A stretch of 64,000 nt of DNA from Procambarus clarkii (taxonomy: Eukaryota > Arthropoda > Malacostraca > Decapoda > Cambaridae): assembly GCF_040958095.1 (NCBI RefSeq), contig NC_091175.1, positions 22,088,659 to 22,152,658 of the forward strand, read 5' to 3'. How positions within the stretch are numbered: the stretch's first letter is position 1; each line of letters starts with the position of its first letter. Below the pieces are notes generated by a model. That model made no database searches. It had not been told where the DNA came from and was given only the letters and a program-made list of their open reading frames with translations. The position numbers and the translations under genes were made by a program. Below, piece after piece: positions 46,700 to 57,905 of this stretch.

Positions 46700-47600
46700 T
46701 GTTGGGGATAAGTGGTGTTTGGGTCAGTGAGTGAAGGATTGTTCGTACTCGAGTGGATAAACTCGTCTGGAGTTTTTAACTAGTTTAATTCTTGTTCTAT
46801 GGTCAACAGATGGCTTTAGGCATGGTGACGGAATAAAGTTGCTTGGAACTCCTTCTGTCTCGGTTTGTTCCAGTGGTCTTGTCATTTTTGTATTGGTTGG
46901 TTGTTGATTGGCTTCTTAAGTCGAGTACTGTTAACTAGTTTCGTTCGGCCTTAGCAGATCTCCACTCGTTGGAGTTTGGTGTTGAGGTTGCATCGGTGCC
47001 ATTTTGCATGTTTCTCAGCATTTTTTCACCTATGACCTGCGTACACTCCTAAGCCTTCTTGGTCTCAGTAAAAGTTTTTTTTTCCTCCTTGATTCTCCTT
47101 CCAGAACTGTTACACAGCTTTGTTTTTGTTGGCCCCTCGCTTTTGGTTGTAGGGTTGATTAGCTTCATACTTATCTTTGGAAAGTGGGATTTTTGTGATT
47201 TTGGTGTTAATTATTGTTTTCCTTGTTTAAAACCCCTTACCCTTTGTTTCTGGCTAAATGACAGCTGATTTCTAAAGGTATCCTTTGGTGGTTGATGCTT
47301 AATTTATTCGGCAAGGGGTGCATTATTTGTTGCCTGGCGTGTCCATTCATCATTACCTCCACACCCCTAATGGTGTGCAGGATAATGCTAGTTTGTGGAC
47401 TTGGATTCTCTTGTTTCTTGTTTTAGGGCCTGGTTGTCTCAGGTCATCTGCAGTGTCATCCAGTCCAGCCAGCCTGCAGTCCCATGATGTTCGCAAGTTT
47501 ATAGTTCTTTCCATAGTGCTGATATTTGGGCATGAGGGTTTTGGCTATCCATCAGTGTTGGCAGCTCAAACCTAGTTGGTCAATGTTCCTGGTTCAGGGG
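46700..47600 (+). pseudogene. Possible DIRS/tyrosine-recombinase retroelement relic
   Basis: The frame at 47318-47575 contains LQSHDVRKFIVLSIV followed by GFGYPSVLAA. HxxR (HDVR) and the following hydrophobic spacing resemble the end of the tyrosine-recombinase domain of DIRS-type retrotransposons. The expected catalytic Tyr is not seen, so it would be dead. The sequence upstream (46700-47270) may belong to it but shows no motif. This is a tentative call. Confidence 0.3.
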
Positions 47601-47794
47601 TTCTGCTCTTTGCTGCCCCTGGTGAGTTGTTCTTGTGTTTTGTTCTCTGTGGTGAGAAAGCAAGCATAGAAGCCCTCCAAGAAAACCAGCAGTGAATGTA
47701 CAGTAATGAAATGTTTCTTTTTCTTTTCTATTGATTTGTGATTAGCTTGAGGTGTGCCATCCTGGTCACACCTAGATGGTGTGGGTGCCAGTAT

Positions 47795-48110
47795 TGTGCA
47801 CCCCATAATCATCTTGTGAGTGGCAGTTTATTGTGCACTCCATACTCATCCTGTGAGTGGCAGTTTACTGTGCACGCCATACTCATCCTGTGAGTGGCAG
47901 TTTACTGTGCACGCCATACTCATCTTGTGAGTGGCAGATTATTGTGCACCCCAAACTCATCCTGTGAGTGGGGTTATTGTGCACTCCATACTCATCCTGT
48001 GAGTGGGGTTATTGTGCACTCCATACTCATCCTGTGAGTGGCAGTTTATTGTGCACTCCATACTCATCCTGTCAGCGATAGTTTAATATGCAACTCATAA
48101 ATATACTCAT
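47795..48110 (-). repeat. Minisatellite, ~30-36 bp (CACAGGATGAGTATGGAGTG family)
   Basis: About eight units built on CCATACTCATCCTGTGAGTG with a GCAGTTTATTGTGCACT spacer; some units lack GCAGTTTA-type bases. Reverse complement of the 23.1-23.5 kb family. The low-copy edge again has a GCATATTAAA-like sequence. Confidence 0.85.
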
Positions 48111-48406
48111 CCTTTTATTAGGTTTTTCTTGATAGCAGCCCTTATAGTTTAATCTAATTTTGACAAATTTCACAAAATACTAAATTCGTCAGGTTGTTCA
48201 ATACGATCACAACTTTTTTTTTTAATCAAGATAAACAAACTGTAATCAATGTTTTTTTATGAATAGGGAACTTAAAAGTTAGTGTTTTTATCCAACTGAA
48301 TTATAACATTTTATCTAGCATTTCGAATGATACGTTAAAAGTGACTAGTGACTAATAACCGACTAGGCTGTTGAAAATAAATTCAAATTTTGTTAATTAT
48401 TATACT

Positions 48407-48410
<4 letters not shown>

Positions 48411-48470
<60 letters not shown>

Positions 48471-48482
48471 TACTACTACTAT
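48411..48482 (+). repeat. (ATT)n/(TAC)n microsatellite
   Basis: About 19 ATT units followed by about four TAC units. Confidence 0.9.
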
Positions 48483-48635
48483 TAGTATTATTTATATTAT
48501 TATAATTTCAAGCTTAGTTTTTAATAGCCTTGCTTTTGTTTTAACGCCAAATTTCAAAGAACTTTACATTTATTTGCAAACGTCGCCGTAGGGTAAAGTA
48601 GTTTAACTTATATTTGATTTCTACGAAGAACATGA

Positions 48636-48740
48636 ACGTTTAGGCACGTTTCCTTTCGCCTAATGCTCTTCATTTTTTTTTTGTCCTGATAGTAGGAAAT
48701 AAGTACCTGGTAGTTATAGGCAAGTTAACTGTGTGCAGCT
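48636..48740 (+). mobile_element. SINE (family 2) core fragment
   Basis: TTAGGCACGTTTCCTTTCGC, then GATAGTAGGAAATAAGTACCTGG and TAGGCAAGTTAACTGTG. The head is missing. Confidence 0.6.
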
Positions 48741-49164
48741 CACACAGACGAGTGTTCAGTCATTTGGGAAATCTATATAAAAGATGAAAATATGGGGTTG
48801 GGCCTTCGGCCGTGAGAGGTCACTGTGAGGAAAAAAAAAAAAAAAAGAGTTGCAGTGGTGTGATAACTTGAAGGACTCCATCAGTGCCCGTCTGACCAGT
48901 GCGGGGTGCGGTACGTCACAGCTCTTCCCGTCTCGCACCGCAGCTCTATAAGGCAAGGTATATTCAATGTTATTGTTCATAATCCAGTAAATGACAATAG
49001 AATTTCCTCTGAATATACTTGTGGATATAATTAACAGTATATAGTGACTTGGAGTGGCAGGATATTTGTGTTTTTTGGGGGAAGGAACCAAGCTAAGACC
49101 ACCGTAAGAAGCTGTGTATTCGTCTTGGCGAATAGTACTTAGCATTTTGACCTATAACCAAGGG

Positions 49165-49284
49165 GTTATGACCCCTACCTAGGTGTTATGACCCCTACCT
49201 AGGTGTTATGACCCCTACCTAGGTGTTATGACCCCTACCTAGGTGTTATGACCCCTACCTAGGTGTTATGACCCCTACCTAGGT
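49165..49284 (+). repeat. Tandem repeat, 20 bp x 6, perfect
   Basis: GTTATGACCCCTACCTAGGT repeated six times without change. The unit contains the CCTAGG palindrome. Confidence 0.97.
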
Positions 49285-49544
49285 AACCTAGTTGAGGTTT
49301 TGACCCCTACGGTCAAAAACTGATGTACTAAGAATCTTAGCGGCTCGAAAAACTGACCTGATGTGGGGTTTTCTTGGGTCCTCGCCTCGGTTAGGTTCGG
49401 GCACTGTAGTACATCATTTTAGTGACGTTGTGGAGGCTCCAGAGGACGGGCTGGTGTACACTTGTATACACTGTGTGTATACAACTGTTATGTATACAGT
49501 GTATGTTTGTGTATGTTACGGGTGGCAGGTCAGTTATGGTGCGG

Positions 49545-50240
49545 CCCAGCATGAGTTACCGGTAGTCTGCTGGGGTGTGAGTTACCGGTAGTCTGCTGGC
49601 GTGTGAGTTACCGGTAGTCTGCTGGCGTGTGAGTTACCGGTAGTCTGCTGGCGTGTGAGTTACCGGTAGTCTGCTGCCGTCTCTCTGCTGGCGTGAGAGT
49701 TACCGGTAGTCTGCTGGCGTGAGAGTTACCGGTAGTCTGCTGGCGTGAGAGTTACCGGTAGTCTGCTGGCGTGAGAGTTACCGGTAGTCTGCTGGCGTGA
49801 GAGTTACCGGTAGTCTGCTGCCGTCTCTCTGCTGGCGTGAGAGTTACCGGTAGTCTGCTTCCGTCTCTCTGCTGGCGTGTGAGTTACCGGTAGTCTGATG
49901 CCGTCTCTCTGCTGGCGTGTGAGTTACCGGTAGTCTGCTTCCGTCTCTCTGCTGGCGTGTGAGTTACTGGTAGTCTGGTTGATACCTTGCTGGCGTGTGA
50001 GTTACCGGTAGTCTGCTTCAGTCTCTCTGCTGGCGTGTGAGTTACCGGTAGTCTGCTTCCGTCTCTCTGCTGGCGTGTGCGTTACCGGTAGTCTGCTGGC
50101 GTGTGCGTTACCGGTAGTCTGCTGGCGTGTGCGTTACCGGTAGCCTGCTGCCGTCTCTGCTGGCGTGAGAGCTACTAGTAGTCTGCTGTCGTGCGTGTTA
50201 CCTGCAGTCTGCTGCCGTCTCTGCTGGCGTGTGAGTGTGG
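49545..50240 (+). repeat. Minisatellite, 26 bp, with longer variant units
   Basis: Built on GAGTTACCGGTAGTCTGCTG plus GCGTGT or GCGTGA. Some units carry an extra CCGTCTCTCTGCTG insert that lengthens them to about 40 bp. More than 20 copies of TACCGGTAGTCTG. Ends near the CA repeat. Confidence 0.95.
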
Positions 50241-50262
50241 AATCCGCGTGGCGCCTTCCTCA

Positions 50263-50263
<1 letters not shown>

Positions 50264-50349
<86 letters not shown>
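50264..50349 (+). repeat. (CA)n microsatellite, about 43 units
   Basis: Uninterrupted CA run. The open frames reading Thr-His or Val-Cys here are repeat artefacts. Confidence 0.98.
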
Positions 50350-50350
<1 letters not shown>

Positions 50351-50519
50351 TCTCATTGCAATTATGATCGCAATTTTATGCCCGAAGGCCACTTCGTGGG
50401 GGTTTGCGAGACCCACAATATGTAATGTGCTGTTTTGTTTTAGTCGTGGGTAGTGTAGTGTGGAGTGACGAGGAGTCTAGCCATGGTGAAATTATAAGAA
50501 TTCTTTGTGACTCGTGTTG

Positions 50520-50948
50520 GAAGTCAGTGTCTTGGTGGCTTCCTCACGGCAGATAGTCAGTGTCTTGGTGGCTTCCTCACGGCAGATAGTCAGTGTCTTG
50601 GTGGCTTCATCACTGCAGAAGTCAGTGTCTTGGTGGCTTCCTCACGACAGGAAGTCAGTGTCTTGGTGGCTTCCTTACGGGAGGAAGTCAGTGTCTTGGT
50701 GGCTTCCTCACGATTGGAAGTCAGTGTCTTGGTGGCTTCCTCACGATTGGAAGTCAGTGTCTTGGTGGCTTCCTCACGGCAGGAAATCAGTGTCTTGGTG
50801 GCTTCATCACGGCAGGAATTCAGTGTTTTGGTGGCTTCCTTACGGCAGGAAGTCAGTATCTTAGTGGCTTCCTCACGGCAGGAAGTCAGTGTCTTGGTGG
50901 CTTCCTCACGGCAGGAAGTCAGTATCTTACTGGCTTCCTCACGGCATT
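50520..50948 (+). repeat. Minisatellite, 33 bp x ~13
   Basis: Unit GTCAGTGTCTTGGTGGCTTC plus CTCACGGCAGGAA, with single-base variants. The length is a multiple of three, which leaves several long open frames on both strands; none has non-repeat coding character. Confidence 0.96.
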
Positions 50949-51234
50949 CCACACACGGAAGTCAGTGTGAAGTCCCCGGGAACATTTGTAATAATATTAT
51001 GATCTTCAGGAAGTCAATGTATAGTTGACGTATTAAGACATCACCGTGCCGTACATGACTACCGAATTCCATCAAATCCGTAAGTATGTAGTTGGTTGTT
51101 TGCTCTAATTCTTGTCTATATATGAAACACTGATGTCAAGATTAGTTGTGCCTTTTCGTTTATAAGGTTAGAATTGGTGAATAATGAGGACCGAAGCCTC
51201 AGTTGCTTCTGCGACTTGAAATATTGTAGTTTAT

Positions 51235-51405
51235 CACATTTACACAATGGGCTATCTAGTGGTTAATTATATCAGCACGATAGGTTATCTAGTGGTATAA
51301 TACCCCAGTACGATAGGCTATATAGCGGTCTTTTAAGCCAGCACGATAGGCTATCCTGTGGTTAATTATATCAGCATGATAGGCTATCTTGTGGTTAATT
51401 ATATC
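51235..51405 (+). repeat. Degenerate 33-bp repeats (CACGATAGGCTATCT)
   Basis: Five diverged copies of an AGCACGATAGGCTATCTTGTGG-type unit, 400 bp before the homogeneous array of the same family. Confidence 0.85.
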
Positions 51406-51811
51406 CGGCCCATTCTCCTGTTTAGATAGTACTTATAGTAAAGATGTGGATCATCGTAAATATATTGACGTTAAAGGCAATTAGAAAATAGAAATTGGTA
51501 CTATCGACTTTGGACAAATTGGAAACAGATTTAATTCTTGTAAATTCTTGTTAATTCTTTGTATGCTGCGAAGAAAATCTAACTTAACCTTCCTAGGTCT
51601 AATTCACGCTATCTGAGGCCTAATATAGTACATATGTGCTATACTTAGGCCTAAGAATATTTAAGTTTGGGTTTCAGCATTATTTTTTCGGACTATAAAA
51701 TGTCTAAATGACTACAATGAATAGCACCAAATTCTATTTAATTGCCTTTTACGTCAATATAAGTACGATGGTCCACATAGTTACACAAAGTACTATCTAA
51801 ACAGGAAGATG

Positions 51812-52300
51812 GGTTGATATATCTGCACGATAGGCTATCTAAGGGTTTAATACATCTGCACGATAGGCTATCTAAGGGTTTAATACATCTGCACGATAGG
51901 CTATCTAAGGGTTTAATACATCTGCACGATAGGCTATCTAAGGGTTTAATACATCTGCACGATAGGCTATCTAAGGGTTTAATACATCTGCACGATAGGC
52001 TATCTAAGGGTTTAATACATCTGCACGATAGGCTATCTAAGGGTTTAATACATCTGCACGATAGGCTATCTAAGGGTTTAATACATCATCACGATAGGCT
52101 ATCTAAGGGTTTAATACATCATCACGATAGGCTATCTAAGTGTTTAATACATCAGCACGATAGGCTATTTTGCGGGTCGGTGTTCATCAGCACGGCAGGC
52201 TACATAAGGTTCTAATTACACCAACACGGCAGGGGGGGGGGGAGTACCTAAGGTTCTAATTACCTGAACATGGTAGCCTACCTAGTAATTTATCTACAGC
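51812..52300 (+). repeat. Minisatellite, 33 bp x ~11, with degenerate 3' edge
   Basis: Unit TTAATACATCTGCACGATAG plus GCTATCTAAGGGT. Nearly perfect to 52140, then progressively diverged units (CACGGCAGGCTACATAAGG, ACATGGTAGCCTACCTAG) to about 52300. Confidence 0.95.
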
Positions 52301-52429
52301 ACGGTAGGCCTGGCTATAGGGGACTACACCTATACTATATAGCCCGTAGGACAAAACTGTTTTCCGTAGGTGGCCTATAGGTAGCCTTTTCGATGTCCTC
52401 GTCTAGACTAACCATTGAGCTTGTGTAGG

Positions 52430-52612
52430 ATGTACCCAAAACAGTTGCATAACTCCTGGTTACCTATTTGCTGCTAGGTGTATTTGCTATTTGCTAAGAA
52501 GGGTATGGGATGAAAGAAAACTTGCCCAACCGCTTCTAAAATTCCCAGAGATTGAACTCTGGTTCCTGGATTGTAAGCCGAGGGCGTAGTCTACTGTGCC
52601 ATCAGGACCCAT
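52430..52612 (-). mobile_element. SINE (family 2), diverged
   Basis: Minus-strand core (CTAGCAGCAAATAGGTAACC), TTTCTTTCATCCCATACCC, a GTTCAATCTC B-box and a head ending GGTCCTGATGGC. Confidence 0.65.
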
Positions 52613-52915
52613 TTTGTCAAGGAGTTTGCCCGCCACTCCTGCGGTGTGCATTTGGATAACTTTGGATTATATTAATTTGTGTGTGCAACGAATTGAATAT
52701 ATTTTAACTAGCCGTATTTTTTTTTTTACTTTTTATGGGTAATTGGAAAAATATATAATCAGAGCTTACTCCCTGTAACGGAGGGAGGAATTCAAACCGC
52801 CTACGAGCGTAAAATTCCGAAACATTGAGCATACTAGTGGCTTTGCACATTTGCATGTGCATATGCACATTTATGTAACAAATAACCAACCACTGTATCA
52901 TCTTCTGTATATTTT

Positions 52916-52984
52916 TAAATTATTATTATTATTATCATTGTTATTGTTCAAAGAAACCACATTAGCGTGATGTATCATGGCCCC
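52916..52984 (-). mobile_element. SINE (family 3) 3' end, antisense
   Basis: Minus strand: ATACATCACGCTAATGTGGT then TTCTTTG and an ATAATAATAAT tail, matching the end of 44528-44682. Confidence 0.55.
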
Positions 52985-53043
52985 CCTACTGATTTTTTTA
53001 CTTATTTGTATTATTAATATTATTATTATTATTATTATTATTT

Positions 53044-53253
53044 AGGATAAAAGGTCACATTTGTGAATTTGTTAAATTTTTGTAAAGAATTTGCACGAAG
53101 TCTTTCGCTCTTTTCTCATATCTCAACATTAGACGTTGAGGTGTAAGTCTTGTCCTCACCACACGCTCAGACACTCGGGAACTAGAGTGCAAAAGACTTG
53201 GTGTAAATTCTTGACGTAAATTTCACAAATGCTCAAGTGTGGATTTTTATCCT
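53044..53253. mobile_element. Fold-back MITE with ~70-bp inverted arms
   Basis: AGGATAAAA at both ends in inverted orientation. The arms share CATTTGTGAA, GTAAAGAATTTGCAC / GTCAAGAATTTACAC and AAGTCTTT, with mismatches. It sits next to an ATT microsatellite. No coding capacity. Confidence 0.75.
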
Positions 53254-53439
53254 ATGTTATGTCTGTGAGAAGACATTACCGTTATAATTGATTATTATTA
53301 TTATAATAAAAACATATGTATACTAAAGATATGAAGCTTGTGTTGTCAAAAAACTGAGACAACTCAGAGCGTGATGATCACGCTCAGTCATCGTAGACAT
53401 TATTTATATATTTATATACATCGAAGAAGCTACTGTGCG

Positions 53440-53760
53440 TTAACTACCCCTCTCCCAGTCTCCAGTCCTCTGTCATTTCTCTTTCCTTATCCCTCCTTTC
53501 TTCCCATCTTCCCCCTTCCCTCCTCTCCAACATTCTCCTACCATCTCCCTCTCTCCACACACTTCTACATCCTCTCTTCCAATCTCCCCCTCTTCCCGTC
53601 TCCACTTGTATGTTTCCTCTTTCCTTACTCCTCTTCAAACTTCTTCCCATCTCTTATGTGAAGACATAAGAGATGGGAACACCCCGTTCTTCCCATCTCT
53701 TCAAACATCCCTCCCTCCACTTCTCTTTCTTCCCCTCCCAGAAGAGTAAAGACTTAGCCA
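53440..53760. other. Polypyrimidine (CT-rich) tract with hairpin
   Basis: CCTCTCC/CTTCCC-rich on the plus strand. An inverted repeat lies at 53644-53679 (16-bp arms TTCCCATCTCTTATGT, 4-nt loop). Confidence 0.85.
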
Positions 53761-54511
53761 GCCACCTTTCCTGATTAGGGGGGGGGGGGAGAAATCACTA
53801 CTTGACCCAACTCTCCCTTAATAGGACTAACAGGACCGACTCCAGCACGTCGATGTCCGAGCCATATCCCATCCCATTCGGTGACTGGTCGAATCGAATA
53901 TAACTGTTTCGAATACCGTCAGCTTGGCGCCACAGTTAAAGCCCCGCTCCTGTGCCAGGTAAGTCCAGCACGGGCTCACCATAGCCCGTGCTAATTGGAA
54001 CTTTTTGTTCCCAGTAGCTGAATCTATAACAACTTAAACAACGTCAGCTCAGTACACACCAAAAAACAGATGGTTCACAAACAAGTTTGTATACACGAAC
54101 CCTTTCGTATATATACATATGCGCTGGCAAGTGTTCGCTGCTGTTATCAAGTTTAAGTATGTTTATTGAGACAAGAAAGAAATACATCTCAAAGGGGTAG
54201 AGCATCTAAGGCTATTTCTACCCCCTCTTCGCTGCTGTTCTCGTCTTCCAAGACACTTATTATGATCCAACCGAGACAATAGAAGTTGATAATAAGAATA
54301 TGAATAAATACTTGGGACTTGATCATATAATTAGCGCATGTCTTCAGATAATATTCTTGTAATTTATCCTTGTACAATTTAATGAATAAAATACTATTTT
54401 CCGCCCTAACATCTGTATATTATGATGATCACATCAGCACTGAAACCGGTGTGCATATATTAAATGGAGGCTGACTTGTGCTTAGCGCACTGTTTGTGCT
54501 GCTGCTGTGTT

Positions 54512-55813
54512 TGTTAACAGAGCGCAGTCTTATCATTCACCCTGTTAACAGAGCGCAGTCTTATCATTCACCTTGTTAACAGAGCGTAGTCTTATCATTC
54601 ACCTTGTTAACAGAGCGCAGTCTTATCATTCACCCTGTTAACAGAGCGCAGTCTTATCATTCACCCTGTTAACAGAGCGCAGTCTTATCATTCACCCTGT
54701 TAACAGAGCGCAGTCTTATCATTCACCTTGTTAACAGAGCGCAGTCTTATCATTCACCTTGTTAACAGAGTACAGCCTTATCATTCACCTTGTTAACAGA
54801 GTACAGCCTTATCATTCACCTTGTTAACAGAGTACAGCCTTATCATTCACCCTGTTAACAGAGCGCAGTCTTAATATTCATCCTGCTAACAGAGTACAGC
54901 CTTATCATTCACCTTGTTAACAGAGTACAGCCTTATCATTCACCCTGTTAACAGAGCGCAGTCTTATCATTCACCCTGTTAACAGAGCACAGTCTTATTA
55001 TTCATCCTGTTAACAGAGCGCAGTCTTATTATTCATCCTCTTAACAGAGCGCAGTCTTATTATTCATCCTGTTAACAGAGTACAGCCTTATCATTCACCT
55101 TGTTAACAGAGCACAGCCTTATCATTCACCCTGTTAACAGAGCACAGCCTTATCATTCACCTTGTTAACAGAGTACAGCCTTATCATTCACCCTGTTAAC
55201 AGAGCACAGCCTTATCATTCACCTTGTTAACAGAGTACAGCCTTATCATTCACCCTGTTAACAGAGCACAGCCTTATCATTCACCCTGTTAACAGAGCAC
55301 AGCCTTATCATTCACCCTGTTAACAGAGCACAGCCTTATCATTCACCTTGTTAACAGAGTACAGCCTTATCATTCACCCTGTTAACAGAGTACAGCCTTA
55401 TCATTCACCCTGTTAACAGAACACAGCTTTATCATTCACCCTGTTAACAGAGCGCAGCCTTATCATTCACCCTGTTAACAGAGTACAGCCTTATCATTCA
55501 CCCTGTTAACAGAGCACAGCCTTATCATTCACCCTGTTAACAGAGCACAGCCTTATCATTCACCCTGTTAACAGAGTACAGCCTTATCATTCACCCTGTT
55601 AACAGAGCACAGCCTTATCATTCACCCTGTTAACAGAGCACAGCCTTATCATTCACCTTGTTAACAGAGTACAGCCTTATCATTCACCCTGTTAACAGAG
55701 CACAGCCTTATCATTCACCCTGTTAACAGAGCACAGCCTTATCATTCACCCTGTTAACAGAGCACAGCCTTATCATTCACCCTGTTAACAGAGCACAGCC
55801 TTATTCACTCTGT
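54512..55813 (+). repeat. Minisatellite, 31 bp x ~42
   Basis: Unit TGTTAACAGAGCACAGCCTT plus ATCATTCACCC. The 5' third is dominated by GCGCAGTC variants and the rest by GCACAGCC/GTACAGCC variants. Confidence 0.97.
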
Positions 55814-56310
55814 ACATCTGGCTGTTGTCCTAAGGTTTCTCACTATCAAGAAAACGTTCACATTCAAGTGTCCTCTCCTAACCTAGCCCGTCCTCGGCTG
55901 AGGCTAACCCCAAGCCTCTAGCCTCCAACTTAAGATTGATAAAAATTAAGCCACCTAAGAGGTGGCACGGGCATGAATAGCCCGTAATCCAACCTTAGAC
56001 ATCCATTCTCTTTAATAGCGATAGATTAGCTCACTCCCACCATCAGGATACGACGAGACACTGCAGTAGAATATTTACACCCCGTGGGGTGGGAAGGAGG
56101 CAGTCAGCCGGGCATAAACCAAGGACGCTAGGCTAATTATCCTAGTCTGCAGGATAATTTTCTAGGGGGCAGTCTCCGCCTGTGATATTCTTAGATTAAT
56201 ATCACCAAGACAGCAAGATACACTTCACGTGAAGGACTAGCTGAACTTATATTTTGTTATGGCCTTGGGTGGGGGAGGGGGGGGGTAAGTGTTCCTAGTT
56301 TAGTTCATTT
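55814..56310. other. Intergenic between two minisatellites
   Basis: Nothing recognised. A G-rich run lies at 56263-56285. Confidence 0.4.
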
Positions 56311-56317
56311 ATCATGC

Positions 56318-56700
56318 ATCCTGTCCCCATCCTGTGGGTGGTAGTGGACCCCATACCCATCCTGTGGGTGGTAGTGGACCCCATACCCATCCTGTGGGTG
56401 GTAGTGGACCCCATACCCATCCTGTGTGTGGTAGTGGACCCCATACCCATCCTGTGTGTGGTAGTGGACCCCATACCCATCCTGTGGGTGGTAGTGGACC
56501 CCATACCCATCCTGTGGGTGGCAGTGGACCCCATACCCATCCTGTGGGTGGTAGTGGACCCCATACCCATCCTGTGGGTGGCAGTGGACCCCATACCCAT
56601 CCTGTGTGTGGTAGTGGACCCCATACCCATCCTGTGTGTGGTAGTGGACCCCATACCCATCCTGTGGGTGGTAGTGGACCCCTGAATTCGTACTGTGGAA
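56318..56700 (-). repeat. Minisatellite, 30 bp x ~12 (CCACAGGATGGGTATGGGGT family)
   Basis: Unit GTGGACCCCATACCCATCCT plus GTGGGTGGTA, with few variants (GTGTGTG; GCAGTGG). The left flank has ATGCATGATAAATGAAC on the minus strand, as at 23.47 kb. Open frames on both strands result from the 30-bp period. Confidence 0.96.
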
Positions 56701-57536
56701 GGTAGTGGACAAAATCCTTACAGGCACATAATGGGAGCAGGAACTGAACCCCACGTAGGTGTGTATCCATCTAATTGTTTTTGGATTTTCCGATTAAATT
56801 TAAGTTGGTTGGAAGATTCCTACCAGAGGTAATTATGTATAGTTTGGAATTGTTAAATTGTTATATTCATATATTAAATTATAATTTTTTCCTCTTTCCG
56901 TATTGGGACTTGTATATTAAATGCAAATGTTAGTCTGCTGTATTTCATTGGTTAATCTATGCGTATAGTTGGCAACATTCATATACAGTATAAGGGTCAA
57001 GCGAACAATCTGTCATCACGTATAATACATCGCATTTTGACTTCAAAATACCTCAGTGGACAAAATATGAGGCTTCCTCTACTTGACAATAGAGTATTGT
57101 ATGTTTTATCATAGGCTAAGATGCAAGCCAAATTGGAAGGCGTGTGGAAGAGGAATACGTGCTAGGTGGTGTCAGGGAAGGGAAAGGCAAGGTGGTTTGT
57201 AAAAATGAAGGGCAAAAGCAGAAGGAGAAGTTCATTCCATCCAAGAATTAGGTGGACAAGAAAAATAAACTCCTGTTTCAACAGGCAATGCAGGAAAGCT
57301 AATGAAGAGGGCCAAAAAATCCTGGAAAAGGTACAGAGAACTAGGAACTGAGGCGAACAGACACTAAAGAGAACCCAGAAATGAATACATAAGAGTCAGG
57401 AGAGAAGCCGAGTCATTTTGAAAATTACATTGTGGCAAAAGCTAAGGGCCAACCAAAGCTAAGTTCTGCAACCATATAAGAAGAAAAACAAAAGGGAGAG
57501 ACCATGTAAGTTAAGGAGACAAGGGATAAGTCACTG

Positions 57537-57905
57537 AACAACCCGTCCTCTTAAAAATAACGTCACTTTTGGCTCGTATGCGCGCTGTGACCAAATTTGG
57601 ACATAATTTGAAATGAAATCGACTCACAAAAGTGACGTACTGTTCCGTTTTCTGTTCGAGTCGTCCGGCTTACTCGGCAAGCTTAGAAGAGGAAACTTTT
57701 CATTAACGTTTTTCATACCGTTTTGAAACTTTATGAGAATTTCCTGCCCACCTAACCTATCAGAGGACCTTTAACTTACTGTTGTTGAAAAAAAAATCCC
57801 AAATTTATTTTATTTATATTTTTTTTTAATTTTCAAATTACGTCCATATTCGGCCATACGGGCAAACGGCTAAAAACGACGTTCTTTTTAAGAGGACAGG
57901 TTGTT
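57537..57905. mobile_element. MITE, 369 bp, with ~28-bp inverted ends
   Basis: Left AACAACCCGTCCTCTTAAAA-ATAACGTC, right reverse complement AACAACCTGTCCTCTTAAAA-AGAACGTC. It is inserted in the LINE remnant. The target duplication is not clear. No coding capacity. Confidence 0.8.

Larger units (their letters stand above)
48111..49164. other. Intergenic with ATT microsatellite
   Basis: (ATT)n at 48411-48468 runs into (TAC)n. A family-2 SINE fragment follows at 48636-48740. No gene seen. Confidence 0.5.

Noticed and set aside
49165-49284. CRISPR array
   Set aside because: The 20-bp units abut with no unique spacers, and the context is eukaryotic.
54512-55813. CRISPR-like or coding repeat
   Set aside because: Direct tandem 31-bp units without spacers; the period is not a multiple of three and no long frame persists.
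56305-56770. 149-152 aa Gly/His/Pro repeat proteins
   Set aside because: All are translations of the 30-bp minisatellite in different frames and strands.
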